Source: Taeniopygia guttata (taxonomy: Eukaryota > Chordata > Aves > Passeriformes > Estrildidae). From it: DNA of 64,000 nt. The notes under the pieces are model-generated. The model saw nothing but the letters and a program-made list of their open reading frames with translations, ran no database searches and was not told the origin of the DNA. The stretch is taken from positions 101,773,001 to 101,837,000 of the forward strand of contig NC_133026.1 in NCBI RefSeq assembly GCF_048771995.1, read 5' to 3'. Positions 36,130 through 49,056 of the stretch are shown one piece after another (position 1 is the stretch's first letter; the number at the start of each line of letters is the position of its first letter). Made by a program: the position numbers and the translations under genes.

Positions 36130-36385
36130 AATGTAGTAAGAAAGAAGAGAGGGAGAAGCTGATATAAAATGGAAAAGCCCATGAACACAGCTGGGTAAAG
36201 AACTGGGGAGCTGAGGAGGCAGATGATCAAAAGGATTTGGAAGAAAAAAATAAAGTAGGGGAAAATGAAAAAGACATAAACAAGGATGAAAGGAAAAGAA
36301 GGAAAAAGGATAAGAAGGGGAGAATGAAAAGGAGCCTGTTAATGGTAGCTGGAGATAAAAGGGGAGAGGGAGGATAAGGCATAAA
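36130..36385 (+). repeat. Purine-rich (GA-rich) tract
   Basis: About 250 bp in which the plus strand is overwhelmingly A and G (for example GAAAGGAAAAGAAGGAAAAA), broken by a few pyrimidine islands. It is not a simple tandem repeat. Such strand asymmetry can form triplex DNA; the function is unknown. Confidence 0.75.
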
Positions 36386-39300
36386 ATGAGACAGAATTTA
36401 ATTATGCATACTTTTCTTTAAATGGCCATCTAGCCTCTAGCTCTGTGGGCCAAGTGTCTGTTTCAGTTCGATTGGTGGAACAAGCTTGTTGTGTATGACA
36501 GCTTAAATATTTAGCAGCAGTGGTACACTGAAAGGAGCTCACTGTTTTTATGGAGGCACAAGGCAGGATGCAATGTTGGGGATCAGACTGCTAAAGGAGC
36601 AGGAACTCAAGTAGCAATACTCACCCCCAGGGCCATGCTGGCAGGATCTCACATGCATTCCTATGCCAGTGGGAAAGTGGCACTTGTGAAACTGAGAGCT
36701 CCTTTACTCTTTCCTGAGGGTGGAGATGTGTTTTGACTGTTTTGTTTGTCAGGACTCTCAGGGCCAAAGTACTTGGTCTAGTATTTCTTAGAGTTTTGTG
36801 TACCTGTTTCACTGTAGCACTCCATCAAGCTGTCTTATTTGCTGCAGCCCTTGTCTCTGCCTCTAAGTGCAAAGGCTTTCTGGCGTGATTTTGGCAACGT
36901 GGTTCCTTCCCCTCCCTCAAAATTAGGCATTAAGAGGGGAACCAAGGAATCATTCACTGATCAGAACTAGCTGGTTGTTGTTACGAGCTGGGCAAGTTAG
37001 GATTCAGCCTTTCTGAGTTTAGCATTTTTAGGATTGGAATCTTGCTGTTTTATTAAAACTAACAGCATGCAAAGGTTTTTCTAATGGCTAAGTTTATAAA
37101 AAGTTGTGTTTAGGGAAGTCCTGGAGATCACAGATGAAACTTTCATCTCCACTCTTAGATAAAGGGATCTGTCTTTATCCTCTTGCAGCAGTATGCTGGG
37201 GCTTGAAAGGAGCATCATACATTCCTGTAGGAATAGCTGGTCAGGGTGGGAACCACTGCCACACTAATACTGACCCCTCCATCTGAGGCCTTTTTGGGAA
37301 CAAACCACAGAAGAGCCTCTGTGAGATGCATCTTCTCTTTGTCCCAAATGTTCTCAGGTCAGAAACTAAAAATAGTTTATTTTCTCCTGTTCTGCTCTTT
37401 CAGAAAGGAAGCACCATTGTCAGAAATGTTAAAAGAATTGCTCTAGAGTCATGATGACTCAGAGCATTGAACTGGTCTTCATGATAAGGATAATAAGATT
37501 TTACATTTTGAGGCCTGTTTTCCAGTTCAATCAACATCAACAGTCTTTGGATCTATTTTTCTTTTAATATCTCTGATACTGTTGCAGTACATTACTTTTT
37601 GATAGTGGCAGTGGGGGGATATCTTACTGTCTATTCCCACCATGTAAATAATGTGTATAAATGTGCAATGCATTTCATCTCTCCAAATGTGTGTAATTTA
37701 CAATAGGACTAAACTTGCTAAACAGTGAGTTCATGACATGCTCTGGCCTCTTGGTCCCTCAGCAGCAAACCATAGTGCCTTTTCTGTCTATACAAACTTT
37801 CTTTATTTTGATTAGAAAAGTGAACAGAATCTGTTGGATATTTATGACTGGGTCTCACATGACAGTACAGGATGACCAGCAGTTTACACATAACCAGAAA
37901 TGCCAATTTCCTTCTTTTGTCCAAAAGGCTGCTTTATGTAATGCTATATTAACTTTCTTTAAGGCTGTGAGATTTAAGGTTATTTCAGCTCTGCTTTTCA
38001 TTAGCTTTCTTTCCCCCTTACTCTGTTGTCTCATTTTTCTCTCTCTTCACTTTTTGTAGCTCTGATTCTGTCTCCTTTAAGAAAAGGTTTCTAATAGCAT
38101 CCCACTATTTCCTAAATGAGTTCAAGTCCATTTGGCTTAGAACCCAAGTGCCAGAAGGCCACTGCTAACATTTTTACCAGTCCTTGAGATCTCATCTGAA
38201 CCTCTTCTGAATACATGCGCAAGGTGGGAGTTTAAAAGGTCACTTAGGGCTAGTGAGATAGTCACATTCTGTTAGAATTCAGTGCATATACTACTACCCA
38301 TTTCACAGCAAGTTGGTCCTGCTTTGGAACTAAGCGAAAACCACAGAGAAAAGATAGAAGCCACCTATTGTCCTGAATGTTGAGGTGTGTAAAATGCTGG
38401 TGACTTTCTACACTTTTACGGAGGTGCTATCTTTTATGTTTCTGCATGCTTGGTATATTCTTACATACGTGTATAGTCATAACATCTGACTTGACATGCA
38501 CCCCTTTTCATGTATATTTGGGGAAAATAAATATGTCTGCAGGTGGGGGAGAATCAAATCTAACCAACAAAAAGGTTGAGTTATTTCGGCTGCTGGAAAA
38601 ATAATTAGCAGCTGTCCTTTTTCTGCTACTGAGAGGCAATCCAATAAAAGAATGCTCATATGACATATAATATACATATAAGAAACTTGCATCCAAAGCA
38701 CTTTTATGGACATTATGGCTATTAAGCCTATAGGTTTGCTCTTTCACTTAAAAAAAAAAAAACAACATGAAGAAAAGACAAGCAAAGGGGACACAGAATG
38801 TTAACCTGCCCTCAGAGCCAAGTCTAATTTTTGTATTTAAGCAAAACCTCTCAAGGGACTTCAAAGAAAGCTTTACCAAGTCATCTAGAGAAACAACTAA
38901 ATTGAGTCAGAAAAAAGGGAATCATCACACCTGCAGTTCCTGCTTTTATCAGTATTTAATCTCTAGACATTTTGTGGAGAAAGAACTGGAACCCAAATTC
39001 TCTGCAGGTTTAAAAGTTACCAACCACTTGCCTATACAGTGATCCTTTTATTTTTTTCTTTCTATTTTTACAAGCAATTTTACCACAGGGATTTAGAGAT
39101 TTTTCTTTTATTCTATAAACCCTGGAAGTAGACATTTCAACTATTCATTAGTTTTCCTCAAAAAACAAATACTTTTCCATAAATTGACTGTTTTAAGTAA
39201 AAGCTGTTTTGGTGTTTGATTCTTTCCACTAGCTTCCTTATTTGTAATACCAGCATGGCTACATTTTAAAGATCATAAACACTTATTGTTCTACTTCAAG

Positions 39301-42300
39301 AAGGAGAATAGAAAATTATTCTTTTTACTTCAGTCAATAAGATAATGTTCAAAATGACTCACACATTTCAAATTCAGATTTTTAGGGGTTTATGTTTGTT
39401 TTGTAACAAGTAAAAAACAAGTCTTAATAGACCTAAAAATGTGAGTTCAGATGTGTTATTAAATCATATATTAATGTGAAAGAATATGGTGAAAATGTTA
39501 TTCAGAACCAAGATGTAGGCTGTCTTGTCCTCCAAAATCTACAGCCAACATTTAATCAAATTTCGAAACATTTACAGAAGCAAACATATTCAGTGATCTG
39601 TGTTACCATCAGCCTGTGGTAAGCAAACATGAAGAAGGAAATCATAGGCTGTTAAGAGCCTGTGAGAGCTTGCTTAGAGGTTGATGTCACTAATATGTTT
39701 CCGAGGAGAACTAAGGCAACATCTGCATTTCCAGAAATGGTAAAATAGTTTTAAAGCCATTTGGGTTTCATTCTGCTCTTAAAGCCGTGCTATGTCTTGA
39801 ATGGAGCACAACACTGGAGAAATACTTTTTTTATATAACTATTTTTAGTACAGAGGATGGAGTTACATCCTTCTTTGTTCTCCTTATAAAATCTTAGGAT
39901 TGTTGTAGCTGCTTCAGCCAGCTATTGGCTTAGCTGGCTTCTGCTCCAGCCATCATGGAAGGAGTGCAAGTAGGGATGCTGTCAGTCAAGAAGGCAGTGA
40001 AATGGTGAGTTTGAGCCTCTGTGTCTATTAAGCAGTAACAAGTAAATAATCTCCCTTTGAATGATTAAGACTGATTTAGCACTCACTATGACACATTTTC
40101 TCAAAAATTGCAGGATTATTACAAGGAAGGAGAAAAATATAGGGCTATGTCTGCTAAGAAGTTACTCAGAACTTAGATGCTTTTCATTCCCAAATTCTGC
40201 AAATATTCTTTGCAATATCAATAAAAAAGACAAGCTTTGATATGCTTTTTCAGTAGAATACTATTTGTAGTTACATAAACATAACTGCTTCTGTTGAGTT
40301 ATAAATGCCAGCTATCTGCTCAATAGGTGGATCATTTTGGCAGCTGAATGTGAGTTAAACTGGACTGCTTCATGTGTCTTTGCTGACTCAGTTCTGAAGC
40401 ATGCCAAATTTCATTAACAGGTACCCAAAAAATTAATCTGATTTTTTCATTCTTTTCACTATTATGAAAAATTCATTGTCTCTGTGTAGTGGCAGTCTGC
40501 TTTAAAAAATGGAGATGGTGAAGTTAAAAGTTATTTAGTCATGAGTGAAAAGCAAAAGTAAAAAAAAAAATTGCACAGAGAAATTGCTTTGCAAAATTGA
40601 TGTAACTGTACATATTTAAAATTGTACACAAATTTTACGTAGTAAATCATTTAGCACATTGTTTCATTTGCTGCATCCAGCTTCTTACTCAGGTCTCTTC
40701 TTGTTCCCAGATAAGCTTTCAGGAATAATAAATACCCCTTAAGGGAAAATGTTTTAAAGCAAATAACAACTGCCAAATAATTTATCACATGTAACCACTG
40801 GTCTCCATCCTTAATTACTAGCATTTCATTCCAGTGCTTGTTTAAGAGAAGTTAAGCTTAATGTATGTTCTCTGTATTTTTTTTTTTTTTGCGGGGGGGG
40901 AGAGTTCTTTTCATCATGTATTCAGAGTTTGAACCAGACTGTCCCTTTTTTGTGAACAAAAGCATTTCAGTGGGACTTTGCCTATGGGACCCTGTGGCAG
41001 AGAGAATCCTATTTTATTCTTGGCATGAGACATACAAAAGAAGTCCTTATTTGATTCAGGTTCAATAAACAATGGTGCTTATTGGTACTTATTTGCATGG
41101 GGTAAGCTCTATGCTTAACTTTTGGCTAGTTCAAGTTTTGCCTTCTGTTCAATATTTATTTCTTTAATTTATTTAGTGCAGCGCTATTTGGATGGTGTTT
41201 TTCTGAGAACTGAAACAGAATTAATAGTCTGACTCCTTGTGGTTTCACTGAACTTTTTTCAAGGTCATAGCAGTTTACTAAGACTTGCCTGTAAGATTCA
41301 AGTTACCAAGAATTCATTCCAATTTTAAAATGGTTTGGCTTTGAAGAAAAAAGAGGGAGGAAAAACCCCATGCATTTTCATCTAGTTTATTTCACTGAGA
41401 TATTGAATAACAAAAGATAACATTCTGCATTCATCAAACAGATAAAATTCCTCTGATGTAATGGGTTTGTGTAAGCAAATGTCTTCTAGGTTTTGGTGTG
41501 TATGAGGAAAGAAGTTTTAAAGGGGTAATTTCAAATGGTGTTATAAATCAGTCTTGATTACACAAAAATAAAATATGTGATCCTTTACTTGCAGTTTATT
41601 CTCTTAAAGTCACATCGTCCTCTGGAGTCACAGAGCAGAAGATGAACAGGAGTGATCCTGACCATTTGTACTGCTGATGTGTTTAGCTCACTTTGTTAGC
41701 TCTTTAACCAATAGGTGATACTGAAAGCTGGGCTCTGCAGCGGTCTGAGCACTACACATGGCTTAAGGTGGATACGGCTCCCAGGACAGATTTAGACAGG
41801 ACTTAGTCTGTAGCATGTAGGGAACATGCTGACTGTCATGTCATCTAGGTGGGAAATGGAAAGGACAACATCTCTGTTTCTGCCTAGGCTACTTGAATCT
41901 TGCTGTGATGCAAGTGTGACACTACCAATTCAGAAAGACAGTGACTGACCTCAGCTACTATACACCAGCACACGGCCACACAACAAGAACTCCATCGCCA
42001 AGAGATGCCTGAAAACGCTTGCGGCCTCTTGCCCTTGACTTGCTCCCACTGATCCCTTGTTCGTTGATCTGAATTTCTGATCTTGGAAGTCATGAAATGA
42101 AACTTGTGTTCTCTTTGGGGTTGCAAAAGGGCTCCTGGCTACCTGTGAGCTCTTACACACATACCTGGGTTTGCCTTAGGTGTGGGTATACAGCTGATCA
42201 GGTGGTTTGTGCCTGCTTAGCAGTCTAAATGTGAGTACAAATTTTAACAAGGGCAGGGACTAAACTGACAAAAACCCATCATTTTCATCATTTAAGAGGA

Positions 42301-42952
42301 CTAGACAGAAAACTTCTTTTTAACACAGAGGTGGCAATATAGCCCTCATTTGAGTGGCTTGCACATGGAATAATAAAACACAAAACATTGCCTAGTCTCT
42401 GTGGTGGAGCTGTAGAGGGGAAGGGTACTTCTTAATTTGTCCCCTGAAGCAGCAAGATCTATAATCAGGTAGTAAAATGTTTTTCTGAATAAAAACTAGT
42501 ACATTTCATTCAAAGTATATAATAAGATAAAGCTATTTGAAAACTGGTTACACCATAATGAGCGTGCTTTATGTTCAAAGCAGAGGGAGCAGGGCTGCAT
42601 TTTAATCAGCACTGAAGTTAGATTAGTGGATTTTTTTTTTCTCTGAATGTAGATATTTCTAAAAATAAAGGAGTAGTTTGCGGTTTTTTTTAAGGAAAAC
42701 CATCTTAGCAACATTTTTTACATATAAATATGGGAAAAGGCAGTGGATGTGCCAAGGAATATATTAGAATTGAAGCAGTAATAAGTTTTAGTATCTATAG
42801 ATATATTAATTAATTTTCATTTGCTTGTATCTCATACTATACGTTTCCTTAAATAGCTTGAGGATTTATCTAAAGTGGTTGTTCCAAATTTCCTCATCTA
42901 TTTTCACCAACAAATTCTATAGCAAATATAGGATTATGCTGCTATAATGAGT

Positions 42953-42972
42953 AAAAAAAAAAAAAAAAAAAA
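42953..42972. repeat. Poly(A) tract (20 A)
   Basis: Homopolymer seen directly. Confidence 0.9.
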
Positions 42973-43866
42973 TCACTGGCTGGGCTCAAATATATTTGAA
43001 ATAAGTCCAGTGTCTGTCTTTTCTTTATCACAATATCTTTATCACATACTGCAGATACTAATTTCAGAAAAGAAATCATTAAAATACAAGTAAAAAATTA
43101 AAAATATGTAAGAAATTAGATTAAAGTAGCTAAAGAATTTCATAGAACTGCAAGAAAAAGATTGTGTTTTGCTTTGTTTTTCTAGACTGTAGGGGAGACA
43201 TTATCCACAGAATCATAAGAAATAAAGCCAATATAACCTAGATTTATTCCTAAGAGAAGGCTATGTTAGGAAATTACAAGATAATCAAATCTCCACTATA
43301 AACAAATAGGAACATTCTAGGCACAGTTTTGTAAAGAACCAAGGGGCAATATTGACAGCATAAGGTTTTACTGGGGAAATGAGTGCAAATCTCTGGAGGA
43401 CTAGAAGAATTCAATGCTAACTGCTGTGAACAGTGAAGGTTTTCCTTAGAGAAAAACACCACTGAGAAATTATGATTAGCTGTTTCCTAATGTAAGTTTG
43501 AAAAAATTAATGCAAAAAACAAAAGAAGGTAGTGTGGTAGTAGAAGGTTTCTTGAATGACTTATTGTCCAATTTTAAAGCACTGACAGAAATTAGTAGAA
43601 AATTCATATTCAGTATTGCTTACCTCTGTTGTTTATTGCTTACTTTTATAGCTACTTCCTCTACTTACATAAGCAGAGCAATTTATACCCTTCTGGCATT
43701 TATAGATTTAAGTTCTCTCATTCCCAATTATTCATTCTTTAGAGACTGAAAATCAGCAGGCATTGTGGGCAGTCTCAGAATAGTATCAGGCACAATTGCA
43801 TGAAGTGTAATTTGAAGTAGGACCCAGGCCTTGGAGTGTGAACAGAGCTTGCTTGTGTCCTATCTG

Positions 43867-43990
43867 AAAAAAAAAAAAAAAAAAAAGTATATATATTTAA
43901 ACCATAAAAATAGCTAACAAACCCTACAGATAGCTAATAAGCCCTGCAGATAATTAATAAATCCTACAGGTAGCTAACAGGCATCACAAG
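43867..43990. repeat. Poly(A), (TA)n and a 20-bp tandem array
   Basis: A20 (43867-43886) is followed by a short TA run and then four 20-bp units starting at 43911, 43931, 43951 and 43971. The unit is TAGCTAAYAARCCCTRCAGA with substitutions; the last copy is partial and diverged. Confidence 0.85.
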
Positions 43991-44814
43991 TGTTGCCCAT
44001 TGATCACAGAAGGAATCAGCATCTGGCAGTTCTGGCTGTTTGTTATGCAGCTCGAAGTGCACGTTGCTCTCTGGAACTTCCATGCCCACAAAAGCTGGAG
44101 GAAAAATTCTGCCTCTCCCAGTGCCGGGACTGCAGCTCAGATTCCTGCTCCTGATGGTGGAGGCTGTTCCCACCAGAATCTGCAGCAGAGGAGAGAGTGT
44201 TTGTAGTTGATGACCCTGCTATTAATTGATCCAAGTGCTAGCTTGCTGACCTTCAGGCATATAGTCATATTATCCACGAAGCCTGACTTTTACCCTGCAC
44301 TAACTGTGGGATTTCTGGAGGCAAGGTTTTGAGGAAAATTCCTGTGAGTTGATGTTTATTGATGTTTGCTGTGAAATATCACACAAACTGTGTTTGATAG
44401 ACACATTTTTATAGATCTTGAATTAAAGTGAAATACCACACTTAAAAATGAAGTGTTTTGCTTGTTGTTCTATCCTGGTAAGCAGAGGATTAAATGCATT
44501 AAATGTATTTTTTGGGTTGTAGGTCCAATTTGCATCGAGAATCCTGCCGTATTAACTATTATTCAACTTTGTGTGCAGACAGTTCATGGGAGCTGTGTGG
44601 AACAAGTCTGTATGGAACTGTGCAGAGCCATATTTAATCTTAAAACAAAAAGGTGCAAAACATTTGCTAATGTAATACCAGTGATACTTAAACAAATGTA
44701 AATGTTTGCAATGCAGTGCATAAACCTTATGTGTATGATACACCATCACCACATTTTAAAAGATGAGTGACTATTCAAGAGAAGGCAAATTTCTACCAAC
44801 CAAAAAAAAATATT

Positions 44815-45045
44815 ATAGAATCATTGAACAGTAGGAGTTGGAAGGAACCTTTAAAGGTCATCTAGTCCAGCTCCCTTGCCATGGAGGGGAGCATCTTCAT
44901 CTATATCAGGTTGCTCAGAACCCCATCCAACTTGGGGGATGTTTTCAGGGATGGGACATCTGCCATCTCTCTGGGCAACCTATTCCTGTGTTTTACCACC
45001 CTCACTGTTAAAACAGGCTGAGTGGTGACTATCCCAAGGAAAAAA
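44815..45045 (-). mobile_element. CR1 LINE, 3' end fragment (reverse orientation)
   Basis: Reverse complement of the CR1 3' region. From left to right it reads TAGAATCATTGAACAG, GAGTTGGAAGGAACCTTTAA, GGTCATCTAGTCCAGC, AACCCCATCCAACTTGG, CTCTGGGCAACCTATTCC and ACCACCCTCACTGTTAA. It is truncated at its right (5') side. It is an independent insertion from the two intronic copies. Confidence 0.92.
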
Positions 45046-46269
45046 ATCCATGTACTTGATTTTTGAATGTCGATAATTTTCTACTTCTCTACTCAAATCA
45101 ATCAAAGCAAAATAAGTCAATGATTAAATTTGCAGGATGGTCAATTGATCAGTACACTTTTAATACACTACATTTAATAACCACATGGCTTTCAAAGCAT
45201 GCTAAAATTTCCTGATTTCAGTACATAAGCACTATTAAAAAACTATAATATCATAGGAGGCTTTTCTACATTTCTTTCTTCCAAATTTATAGAAACTGTC
45301 TCAAGTCTTCATCTGTCTAAAAATATCTACAATCAACTTTAATTTTATTTGTTGGATATGTGCTACACTTTTCATATCAGTTTAATAATCCTAATTTTCC
45401 TACTAATCAGCACTGCATGCTTTAAAGAGGCATTCCTACCATCTACTTCATGCAGTACAGAGCATGTTGAGTAGTGCAGTCAAGCCTTCCTATATTAGAG
45501 ATATCACCAGACAGTGATTCAGGTCACCTGCAGCTAAAAATATACAGTGTGAATCTCTTACTGGAGGTCTTAGAAATAATCTGACTTAAGTTGTAAATTA
45601 GTTTTCTTCCAAAGGGCCTTTTCTATCACCAGCATTCGGTTCACAGTTCAGAAAGGAATTGCCTTTACACCCTCAAGCACAAGTAACAGCACTGAAAAGT
45701 GACAGAACACATACGGATGACTAAAGCAAATCCTTTTGGCTATTGCAGCTGATCTTGTGTACATGTATGCCTGGAAATACTTGCTTTCCTATTGAACATG
45801 AATCCTTTGTCTCAATCATATTAGTAAATCAAATGCCCTTTGAATGATGTGAATATTACTTCAAATGCCTCATTTTTTTTAAGGTATAATTTTAAATATT
45901 AAATTTCTTTTCATCTCACTCTGTTGTGTTTCTGGTTTGGCCATGCCTGCAAGATCCTCCTGGAACAGATAATATGTAATTTCATATGCTCTATAAATTG
46001 ATTATGAGATCAGAACACAACCTAAAGCCATTGGCAAAAATCTAATGAACCTTCATGAGAGGCCATCGGTTTTTAAATATTTTGTAAGCTGGTATTAAAA
46101 GTCATTGATCTCCGTAGAGATGCCTCTGGGTCCCTGCTTTTGTGAAAATGCTCAGGCCTTTGTAATCTCAGCCATTTGCTTCCCACCTCCCTGATGTTTC
46201 TTAGCTATTTTATTTTGTTTTACTTTATTAACTGTCCTGTATTTGAAAGATCATGACACAATAATCCAT
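45046..46269. other. Intergenic DNA, no recognised gene
   Basis: AT-rich sequence between a young-looking and an old CR1 fragment. Nothing was recognised; part may be undetectably old repeat. Confidence 0.5.
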
Positions 46270-46700
46270 CATGTCTAAAGTTAACTACAGGTTTGTGAAA
46301 ATCCAAATATGTTAAATCTGCTGGCTCTGTCTATACCAACAGTTATTTCATTAAATACTATGATTTGTCTGAGATGATTTACCTTTCACAAATCCACAAT
46401 GACTCATGCTTATTAAATTGTTCTCTTCCAAACTGAGTGAATATTTAAGATAGGCAAAAATAGCATCTTAAAAGTTCTGCTACCATTGGATCAGGCTTTG
46501 ACATACTTAAACTGACTACTAAGTATCTTCCTTCACTAAATTCCAGTGGGGATTTCTTTTTCAAAGTAAGTTATTATTAAGCCTGCATAAAGGTGGCAGA
46601 ATCTTTCTCATGGATGTTTTTCTTAAGATTTACTATGGTGTTAATCACTACAATTTCTGAAACTGATCCATTTATGATCTAAGTTACTTTTCTTTCTTCT
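46270..46700 (-). mobile_element. Old CR1/L3-like LINE fragment, ORF2 region (reverse orientation)
   Basis: Resembles the reverse complement of the C-terminal reverse-transcriptase part of CR1-group LINEs. Landmarks are AAAATCCAAATATGTTAAAT, TTTCACAAATCCACAATGAC, GCTTATTAAATTGTTCTC and AAAAGTTCTGCTACCATTGG. It is heavily decayed with no open frame. The subfamily is not assignable by eye and the right boundary is approximate. Confidence 0.6.
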
Positions 46701-47330
46701 CAGCTGGTGAGACATTTTTAAGTGCTTATTCATGATATTTGAAAGCTCTAGCTATCTAAGACATATTATTTGCTGTTCACAAAGACAAGGCATTGGATAC
46801 TTTTGTACCTATCTATGGAGGAGACAGAAAAACTTTAAAGCCCTGGGAAGACTAACTGTAAGAAACTGATGAAACATGTTGAAGAGTATTTATTTTACCG
46901 TCTCTCTTGATGATTTCAAAATGTACCTGTTTTTAAAACTACATTTATTTTAGTATAACTATCCTAAACTCTCCTTTAAAAAAAAAAAAAACAAAAAAAA
47001 CCTGCTGATTCTTAGTTGATTTTTAAAAAATAATTATTTTACTTGCCACATGTGTTTCATATGCTGTCCAAGTTAGGCAAAGGTTAGCAATGTATGTGAA
47101 ATCAGTGCAAGACTTTTATCACTGTTGTTGTTAAGTCCTTTTTATAACGTGTTTGCTTCTTCCCCTGCTCTGCTGGGTGAGTTAAGAACTTTTATTTAGT
47201 GCAGCCAGTTTTGTTGCCTGCAACAAACCTGGAAATGAAACTCAAGATAATTTTAGTAAGGAAGTAATATAAAAGGGGGTCTTTATTTGAAAGCCTTCAG
47301 AGGCAGTTAGGGAAAGAGGTCCACAGAAGC

Positions 47331-47358
47331 CCAGCCCCACCCCCCCGCCCCCCCACCA
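47331..47358 (-). other. G-quadruplex-forming motif on the minus strand
   Basis: The plus strand carries C runs of 3, 4, 7 and 7 separated by one or two bases, so the minus strand has four G runs of at least three with very short loops. This fits the canonical G-quadruplex pattern. No promoter or gene is nearby. Confidence 0.8.
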
Positions 47359-49038
47359 GGAGTGAGTAGAAAGTTACAAATATATATGTGAAGAATACAG
47401 AGAACATATAAAACAAAAAAAGGCAAAACCCAAAAGGCATCAGTTTTATGTAAGCTGTACAAGAACAAGAGGGCAGAGCTGGAGTGGAAAGTGAGATAGC
47501 ATCAGTTAGTCTCTGAGACAATGAAAATTATTATCTTATAAATGAAAGAAGTTATGTTGGAAGAATGAATCCAAGAACAAAGAGTACAAAAATAAAGAGC
47601 AGGAAGGTGAGGTGACTACAGTACAAATGAAATCTTAATGATTTGAATTAATTCTTGTTTGTTCCAACATGCTGCACTGTTCTAATGATGAAGTTGCCAA
47701 AAATCTGGAATTGTTTTCAAAAGCCTGGGAAGCATCTCTAATTTGTGCATTGAAACATAAAAGAGCCTGTCCCTGGCACATGTAGAGACCAGAGACTTCC
47801 ACTTCCAATGAGTTTCTCATATTTATGAATATATCTTCTAAAGAACAATATTCGCTCCATTAATTTCCATGTCAACACCACTCAGTAGTTCATTGAATTT
47901 AACTAGGAAAGCCAACAGCAACTCCTGCCTCCTGTTTCCTCCTTCCCCAACATTCTCAGGTCTTTTTTTCTTGTGCAACTGAGTACTACAGAAACAATCT
48001 TTCCTAAGGTATTTCAGTTTCAAGGGACAATGCTATATTAAAGCCATTCTGCTTATAGAACATTTTCTTTCTTATTGAAAATGTCTTAGGTGAAATACAC
48101 CATGACAACAAATGTTTTCAAGAAACAAATTCCCCCAAAACAAATGAAATGAGCATTTACTGTTATGGTGGTACTATCAGAGTTTCCATAATAACGCCAT
48201 TGAAGGTCATGTAAACTTTCATATTTCTCATTTCATGTTTCATCTAGTTCTACACCTATGTGTGTGTAAATTTGATATATTGTAGAAGTAGAGGCCTGGG
48301 AAGATTTATGTCATATGATTGCTTTCATGGAGTTATCCAGTACCACCTTCAACAAAGGTGGCATCGTTAACTAAGAGATCTCACAGAGCCTAATTTTTAG
48401 GAAAGATCCTTTTCTTAGCTAGAAATCCAATTTTCATCCTGCCTTCATAAATTGTTAAGTTTCTTCCTCTTAGGTAAGTTCAATCCTTTAGTTTAAGAAT
48501 CTCTCTTTTCTCTTTGGTATCTATCCTTACAATAAAAGCACAGACAGCAACAAGGTGTGCTTGCCACAGCTTCTATGCTTTCTTCATAAGAAAAGATCTC
48601 CTTTCGTGGTGTGATTTCATTTTTTTTTTTTTCTGTGTTCCTTGTTCCTCTTAATCCTTTGGTCTCTTAGATTTCACACTGGTGCCTCTATATTCCTCCC
48701 CCCCTTCAGCTCATCTCTACATCCTCCACCTCTTCACCCTTCTGCCTCACACCACTTTCAAAAGCTACCTGCACATCCACTTTCTTCCTCACCTGCCATT
48801 GCAATATTAGGCTTTGAGCAGCAGCTGGCAGCCTGTTCCTCAGCTTAATTAAAGGTCACAGGAAATACCTGTATTTGGGACCTCAGTACTCTAGCTGCAC
48901 TTGGAAAAGTGAGAGAAATTTTTTGATACGATTCAGTGCTGATGATGACTCTCAAAGTGGCTGCCAGGATCCATACACAACAACACCCCACAGAAATAAT
49001 ATATTTTCACTATTAAAAGGTAAAATGCATGGAACAAG

Positions 49039-49056
49039 AAAAAAAAAAAAAAAAAC
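49039..49056. repeat. Poly(A) tract (18 A)
   Basis: Homopolymer seen directly; no mobile element was recognised upstream. Confidence 0.9.

Larger units (their letters stand above)
36386..44814. other. Intergenic DNA, no recognised gene
   Basis: AT-rich with homopolymers: T14 followed by GC and G8 near 40877-40900, A20 at 42953-42972, and A20 at 43867-43886. A 20-bp tandem array follows the last of these. Open frames are at most 114 codons and unrecognised. Confidence 0.55.

Noticed and set aside
36460-36480. tRNA B-box-like sequence (AGTTCGATTGG)
   Set aside because: No A box at proper spacing, no cloverleaf stems and no T-run terminator nearby.
43911-43990. CRISPR-like array
   Set aside because: Units are adjacent with no spacers, and the genome is vertebrate.
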